A DNA stretch of 64,000 bases from Mytilinidion resinicola. Lineage: Eukaryota > Ascomycota > Dothideomycetes > Mytilinidiales > Mytilinidiaceae. Below are positions 59,126 to 64,000 of this stretch, one piece after another. The stretch covers positions 463,185-527,184 of the forward strand of contig NW_022985465.1 in the NCBI RefSeq assembly GCF_010093595.1, read 5' to 3'. The stretch's first letter is position 1. Each line of letters opens with the position of its first letter. The position numbers and the translations under genes are program-made. Below the pieces are notes generated by a model that worked only from the letters and a program-made list of their open reading frames with translations, searched no databases and had not been told where the DNA came from.

Positions 59126-59960
59126 ATGAACGTCTCTTCTGAAGCGCCCAACGGTATGGGCGCTGCGCTTGAAGGAACCTTTTCCGAAATCCATGGCACT
59201 ACCTACCTAGAGAGAGATTCACACGGTCTGGCACGCCTTGGAAAGGCACAGGTGCTAAAGCTATCCTTCCAAGTTTCGAATGGCTCAATCATCGTTTTTC
59301 ACGTTGCAGTGCCGGATGCTTGATGGATACTGGCAAATCTACAGACGCTGGCTGATGATCAATATGTTTCTCTAGCGTCGATTTGGGTTTCTTTCTATTT
59401 TTAGATTCAGCTGTTGTATCCTCGCTACGTGGGAGACGGCATTGGCGCAAGTAATGAACGGTTCGATCATCATATTTCGCTAATATTAAGATCTCTACAC
59501 TCTTTACAGAGGCATTCGCCAAGTAAGCGGATGGGTTAAAGTGAAGGGGAACGAAGAACCATCTTCACGAACTGACTGTTGAATCACACAGTGGTGGACC
59601 GGCTGCTTTGGCGTGGGGTTTTCCTATCGCCTGGATGTGTTCATTATCCGTTTATCTGTGCTTGGCTGAGATGGCGTCCATGTAAGATCCTTGAGCGATT
59701 CGAGGTTTCCAGGTAACGAATTGATCTCCAATATGTAGCGCACCCATCTCCGGCGGACAATACTTTGGGTCGCGATTCTGGCGCCTCGAAAATACAAGCG
59801 CTTTTGTGGCTACCTGACAGGTTTCCCCCCATTTCCAGCTTTCCCTGCCACGTTTGAGCCTAGCACTGACTGTCTGCAGGGTGGCTCACTTCAATTGCGT
59901 GGATCGCCACCCTCGCTGTGGGCAGCATCTTTACGGGCACGATGATCCAAGGGCTCATCA
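59126..59960 (+). pseudogene. Amino-acid/GABA permease (APC) pseudogene, truncated
   Basis: The exon order of a fungal APC permease is recognisable. The parts are 59126-59260 (N-terminal tail ending ARLGKAQVLK), 59376 onward (RRFGFLSIFRFSCCILATWE, first membrane helix), 59590-59681 (SGGPAALAWGFPIAWMCSL, LAEMAS), an intron 59682-59738 (GTAAGA to TGTAG) and IAPISGGQYFGS. The next part then drifts and meets TGA at about 59814, and 59880-59960 gives WLTSIAWIATLAVGS, GTMIQGLII. The remaining eight or so helices are missing: after TAG at 59961-59963 the sequence is unrelated and AT-rich. Frame breaks between the first exons also occur. Such permeases import amino acids, GABA or choline. Confidence 0.7.
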
Positions 59961-60173
59961 TTTAGAGTCTAACAGATCGGGTAATAAGTCATTAATATTG
60001 GCCCACTCTCCGTTATATCTATAAGAGTTATCTTCGCAGAGGTTGCGCTCTCTTATATTGGATTTCTTGGCCTTTAGCTTAGAGTTCTTTTTATGTTTAA
60101 GTGCTGAAGGATCAAAAGGAACATATTTTATAGGAAGCGAAGTGGCTATTGGAAGAGTGCTGACAGTAGCCAT
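59958..60173 (-). CDS. Small basic hypothetical protein with uS14m-like leader
   Basis: 71 codons from ATG 60173-60171: SLPIKYVPFDPSALKHKKNS, KLKAKKSNIRERNLCEDNSY and NDLLPDLLDSK. AT-rich codon use differs from neighbours. The 20 bp beginning two bases before its ATG (60176-60195) are identical to the leader of uS14m. It overlaps the truncation point of the permease pseudogene, so it lies at a rearrangement junction. Unrecognised. Confidence 0.3.
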   Translation of the reverse strand: MATVSTLPIATSLPIKYVPFDPSALKHKKNSKLKAKKSNIRERNLCEDNSYRYNGEWANINDLLPDLLDSK

Positions 60174-60195
60174 TGTGATGGAGGTTTGCGGGGGG

Positions 60196-61801
60196 CTCTA
60201 GCTTAGGGAATAGAGCTGTGTCTAGAGGTTTATATATGTGGTTATCCCTTCAGGCTGCTAACTGTTACTTGGCGTACTGTTGCCGACGATGCCTTCCTAG
60301 ACGGCCTCGTGTTTGCATAAATGCCGCATCCTAGTGCGGAGGCTCAGTTGAAAGGGGGGCGGGGACAACGGTGTCGAATTGTTCATCGCCCTCGTCGTCT
60401 CCGAGACAGTCCTTGTTAAGAACCCAGCTATTGCATGTCGGTCGCATAGGCGCCGCAGAGGCCTGATTGCTCTCCGCATCTCCGCCTGCTTAGCTGTCAG
60501 CTGCCAACTTCCAGACGCCAGCTCCCCACTAGCTGCATAAAGATGTTACAGCCACGTCAGACTCCATATAAGGCGGAGCATCCTGCGGGGGCTATGGTAG
60601 CAGCGTTAAGGTCATAAAAACAAAATTAATGCCTTATGCAAATGCTTTGCCGCGTCATCTCTGATGGATCCAGGCTCCAGCAAAACGCGGCTAATAGAGC
60701 GCGGATTGGCCAGCGTATTCCACTGAAGGGCCGAAGTTGGAAGGTGCGAGGTCGGATGACCAGAACCGAGACAGTGGCATGAGCGCCATTCACCGGAGAG
60801 TGTCTCATTCCGGCTATGGTGGGATGCGGGAGGGCTCTGTTCACCTCTCACGGCCCACGGCGACACCATCTCCCAGGCATCAGCCCGCTGCCGGTTGCGT
60901 TGCGATGTTACAGCAACCCCGTATGCCTCATGCGAGGCGGAGCACCCTGCTAGTACCATGGCGCTGGCGAAGACGCTGTGGCCGCCGGGAGTGGGAGCCA
61001 GGAGCGGGGACACGGTGAAGTGAGTGAGGGATTGGCCCAGCTATTTCGACCGAAGGAGCGGGGCGCAGTACAGGAGTATCAGAGCTGAGACAATGCCGTG
61101 AGAGCTACGCCTTCATTTGCTGAAAATAGGAACGAGGCAGTGCGTAGTAAATTGCCATCGGCGAGTCCGGAGCAGGGGAGGACGACGCGATTGCACAAGC
61201 TGGTATGGCTGTGCGAACAGGTAGCAAGTTTCGCCCTTCAGCCGCAGTTACCACTGACACGATATGAGCGAGCATCTTGCGAGAGAAGGAGTGAAGGGGG
61301 GGAGAGCTTGCAATGGAGAAAAGCGAGAGGCGAGAGGCGAGAGGCGAGAGGCGAGAGGCGAGAGTGCGCGAGAGAATAAGAAGATAGAAACGGGCGGGCC
61401 GCCATACGCGTGCGGATGCGAGCAGCATCAGCAATCGCTGGGGTACACAAAGCTGGACGGCGCAGTGCGCATAGGGGTGAAATGACAGAGACGAGACAAG
61501 GCAGTGCAGTGTTGGGTTGCTGTGGAGATTCGAAAAATGCCTCACAAGGGACTTGCTGAGACCCAATGAGAGCAGTTAGTGCAGGCGAGGGGCGCGCGGA
61601 CGGAAGGGTGAGAGTAGAGAGAAAAGGTTGAGGAGGGGGGTAGAAAATGACGGCGACGAGAGGGCCTTTTATGGTGGTCGTCGAGGCCGGTTGCCTGTTC
61701 GAACGTAGCGCGAAAGTCGTAAGCGAGGCCCGGATTGCCCGAACGGGGTGCATCGGTTTCCTAATGCAGGCTTGCCGTCTAATTATTTAGAACGAGCTTA
61801 A
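60196..61801. other. Gene-poor stretch with diverged repeats
   Basis: Segments near 60400-60600, 60765-60980 and 61080 share CCGAGACAGT.., GATGTTACAGC.. and GGCGGAGCACCCTGC-like blocks at 300-370 bp spacing, suggesting an old tandem repeat. No gene supported; frames at 60612-61013 (minus) and 61105-61753 (minus) are unrecognised. Confidence 0.35.
61323..61364. repeat. 7-bp microsatellite, GCGAGAG x6
   Basis: Six exact tandem copies of GCGAGAG. Confidence 0.9.
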
Positions 61802-62602
61802 TTACCACCCCCTATTTCTCTCCGCATCACCCCCTTTTTCTCTTCCTATCACCCCCCCTACATTTAGCCTAGCTCCGGCCGGTAATAACTTTGTTTCACT
61901 AATTAGATTCACTTGTTTATGCAAATTGGAAAGGATGTATACACGAATCAGAAAGGATGTATACATATGCAGCAATAGTCTATTCACTCTCTTTACTATA
62001 GCTAGAAGCGGAAAGCTCCTAGATAACTACTTTCAATTGCTGATTAAAAGGAACGCTGTATACACTATTATACCAAGGTCTTACACCCGAAGATCCTCCT
62101 GCTGCACCGGCTCCTTCACTATAAACAGCCTTCTCCTTAGGAGTAGACAGAGGGCCATCCTCAAGGGCTAGTTGACTGTCGGGGACTAAGAAAATAGAGC
62201 CCTGGGCCGCTGTTAGGGTGCCTGCTTGTCCGGTAGAAAAAGAGGTCCGATGCTGTATTAGTGAATTAAGACCGTTATTGTTAGGAGATAAACCCCGATC
62301 TACACAACTCGGGCCCTGCCCTCGTTAAGCAAGGCTTGGCAAGGAGAACTTCTTCTTTCTCCTTTTTAGTTAGGAAACCTTTTCTTTCCTTAATGGATTC
62401 TTGTCGTTAAGTAGCTATCGGCCTCACGGCTTATTATTGTTATAGCACAGGATCAACTCTTACAGTTATTTAACACTACTATTGCTTAAGCGATAACCTA
62501 ATTGGTGGAACAAAGTTGTTACGAGCCGAAGCTAGACTAAATATAGGGGGGGTGGCAGGAAAAGAGAAAAGGGGTGATGCGGAGAGAATAGGGGGGTGGT
62601 AA
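61802..62602. mobile_element. Element D, 801 bp with ~110-bp inverted ends
   Basis: TTACCACCCCCTAT.. at the left matches the complement of ..ATAGGGGGGTGGTAA at the right. Similarity continues inward through CTCTCCGCATCACCCC, TAGCCTAGCTCCGGC and AACTTTGTTTCAC-type blocks for about 110 bp. TTAA flanks both sides (61798-61801 and 62603-62606), but because the flank is palindromic a TA duplication fits as well. No transposase; the interior holds only a duplicated AAAGGATGTATACA. Confidence 0.75.
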
Positions 62603-62607
62603 TTAAG

Positions 62608-63592
62608 GGGCGCTGCTAATACCACACCCCCCAATTCCTACACGTACACCCCCTTTTCACTGCGCGTACACCCCCTCCCCCCCTGTCGTTTCACCACCTT
62701 CTGATTGGCTCGGAGCACTACGCCGGAGCTCCGGGCATTCACCTATACATCACGTGATGCTATACGCGAGGCTATACGAATCGGCGTGCAGCCTTTCCGA
62801 TTCGTGCAGCCTCGCCGATTCGTGTAGCCTCACCGATTCGTGTAGCCTCACGTACGAGCTCACGTAGTATAAGTATAAGTCTAAGTCTAAGTATAGAATA
62901 GAAATTCTATTCTAGAAGTGCCTACGTGTCTACAAGCATGCCAAACCTGTTAAAACCTCACCTTATTACGGCTCCTTTGCATCGAGCCTAGCCCTCTTGC
63001 ATCACCGCCTCCGCCTGCTTAATATCTCGGTCAATTTCCGCCTCAATATCTTTATTATACGTCGCAAGCTGATGTAGAAGCTCCTCTCGGCTAAGCCTCT
63101 GTGCCTGAGGATGAGGCTGAGGCTGAGGCTGAGGTGTAGGCTGAGGCGTAGGCTGAGTACTATCTTGCCTCTAAGCTCGTGCCTTTTTCTGTGGTACCTT
63201 ATCCTTTGCACCAGGCGGCCGGCCGCGCTTTTTAGCTGCAGGTGCAGCCGTAAGTGCAGCCGTAGGTGTAGCCGTAGGTGTTGCTGTATGCGCTGCCGTA
63301 TGCACTGCTGTATGCGCTGCTGTATGCGCTGCTGTATGCGCTGCTGCATGCGCTGCTGTATGCGCTGCCGTATTGTAGAGGGAGAGGAAGAGGATGTAGT
63401 TGATTGTAACCAAGGCAGCATTTGGAGAGAGCATTCGGAATTAGTGAGCAAGTTAAGCGAGCGAATCGGAGGCTACGGAGCACCCCTCCGAGCCAATCAG
63501 AAGGTGGTGAAACGACAGGGGGGAGGGAGTGTACGCATAGTGAAAAGAGGGTGTACGTGTAGGAATTAGGGGGTGTGGTATTAGCAGCGCCC
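62608..63592. mobile_element. hAT-like element B, 985 bp
   Basis: Starts GGGCGCTGCTAATACCACA and ends with its complement, flanked by the 8-bp duplication TAATTAAG (62600-62607 and 63593-63600). Long subterminal inverted similarity (ACACGTACACCCCC, CCACCTTCTGATTGGCTCGG). It contains an 18-bp tandem (CCGATTCGTGTAGCCTCA), a 12-bp tandem (GCTGTATGCGCT, about eight units, 63276-63371) and the AT-hook reading frame below. Inserted exactly at the right edge of element D. Confidence 0.88.
62988..63434 (-). pseudogene. Repeat/AT-hook reading frame of element B
   Basis: Starts with ATG in the element's inverted end (MLSPNAALVTIN), runs through Ala-Ala-His-Thr repeats encoded by the 12-bp units, then KKRGRPPGAKDKVPQKKARA, a good AT-hook (RGRPPG core). 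TAG follows at 63173-63171. In the same frame beyond it are a Gln/Pro stretch and a helix (LSREELLHQLATYNKDIEAE) to a stop at 62990-62988. Possibly a DNA-binding protein once made by a larger relative of the element. One stop codon separates the halves. Confidence 0.6.
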
Positions 63593-63640
63593 TAATTAAG
63601 CTTGTCTATTATTTACTTTATACTACTAGTATAGATTATA

Positions 63641-64000
63641 GGGGCCACTAACTCCACATCCCCTTTTAACTCCACACACCCCCCCCCCCTCTTGGCGCTT
63701 CACCACCTTCTGATTGGCTCGGAGCAGTGCGGAGGAAGCTCCGGGCATTCACCTTTACGTCTCTCTACACGTGATGCTATACGCAAAGCCGTACGTGATG
63801 CTATACGCGAGGCCGTACGTGATGCTGTACGTGAGCTCGTACGTGATGCTATACGTGAGCTCGTACGTGAGCTTGTACGTGAGCTCGTACATAAGGCTAT
63901 ACAAATTGGCATGATGTAATTGCTTGTGTTGTACATGGCCGCATTTGGAGAGAGCATTCGGAATTAGTGAGCGAGTTAAGCGAGCGAATCGGAGGCTACG
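63641..64000. mobile_element. hAT-like element C (cut by window end)
   Basis: Begins near GGGGCCACTAACTCCAC, then shares the CCACCTTCTGATTGGCTCGG and GCTCCGGGCATTCAC blocks with A and B. Then come about twelve 12-bp units (ACGTGAGCTCGT and variants, 63771-63912), and the right inverted end starting GAGAGAGCATTCGG, still open at position 64000. As in B, an ATG in the inverted end (63957-63955, MLSPNAAM) opens a frame through the repeats (Ser-Arg-Thr-Ser type). Confidence 0.8.

Noticed and set aside
63111..63569. Cys/Arg repeat plus-strand frame in element B
   Set aside because: Product of the 12-bp tandem repeat read on the other strand; the minus frame with the AT-hook is the better candidate.
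63771..63912. Regularly repeated 12-bp units considered as a CRISPR-like array
   Set aside because: Units are contiguous without spacers and lie inside a transposable element of a eukaryote.

Overview
The window is nuclear DNA of a filamentous ascomycete (Pezizomycotina; I cannot fix the class). The support is short GT..AG introns (mostly 45-100 nt) with CTRAC-like branch sites, gene families typical of moulds (Pth11-like rhodopsin-fold receptor, Arb2-domain protein, HSD/HND-type kinases, ATP sulfurylase with an APS-kinase-like tail), and many small inactivated transposable elements.

There are two compartments. Positions 1 to about 36.8 kb and 57.9-64 kb are accessory: gene-poor, rich in broken genes and repeats. 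Positions 37.4-57.9 kb are a compact core of intact multi-exon genes: Arb2-domain protein; mitochondrial ribosomal protein uS14m, divergent from a UFL1-like E3 ligase; PAPS reductase (MET16 type) followed by ATP sulfurylase (MET3 type); a SET-domain lysine methyltransferase divergent from COQ4; a mitochondrial helical protein; and a seven-helix receptor-like protein.

The accessory left part holds a likely secondary-metabolite locus remnant at 5.4-9.3 kb: an AflR-like regulator without its zinc cluster, the C-terminal half of a sugar/H+ symporter-like transporter, and an isocyanide synthase (DIT1/PvcA family) with two compensating frameshifts. Further on are an RBR ubiquitin-ligase gene and a protein-kinase gene, each split by a different mobile element with a perfect 5-bp target duplication, coiled-coil genes, an intact FHA-domain gene, and further kinase and fungal-specific genes at 32-37 kb.

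Mobile elements: (i) a 249-bp element with ACTCAGGTTG/CAACCTGAGT ends and 5-bp target duplications (three whole copies, one rearranged); (ii) two 225-bp solo LTRs (TG..CA, 5-bp duplications); (iii) a hAT-like family (8-bp duplications, long inverted ends) whose three copies carry 12-bp tandem repeats, one with an AT-hook reading frame; (iv) an 801-bp element with inverted ends of about 110 bp, beside which a copy of family iii inserted; (v) a 255-bp MITE. Sites of families i and ii lie inside genes, so these elements have been active recently relative to gene decay.

Exon joins were made by eye from splice signals, frame continuity and family resemblance. No search or alignment program was run.
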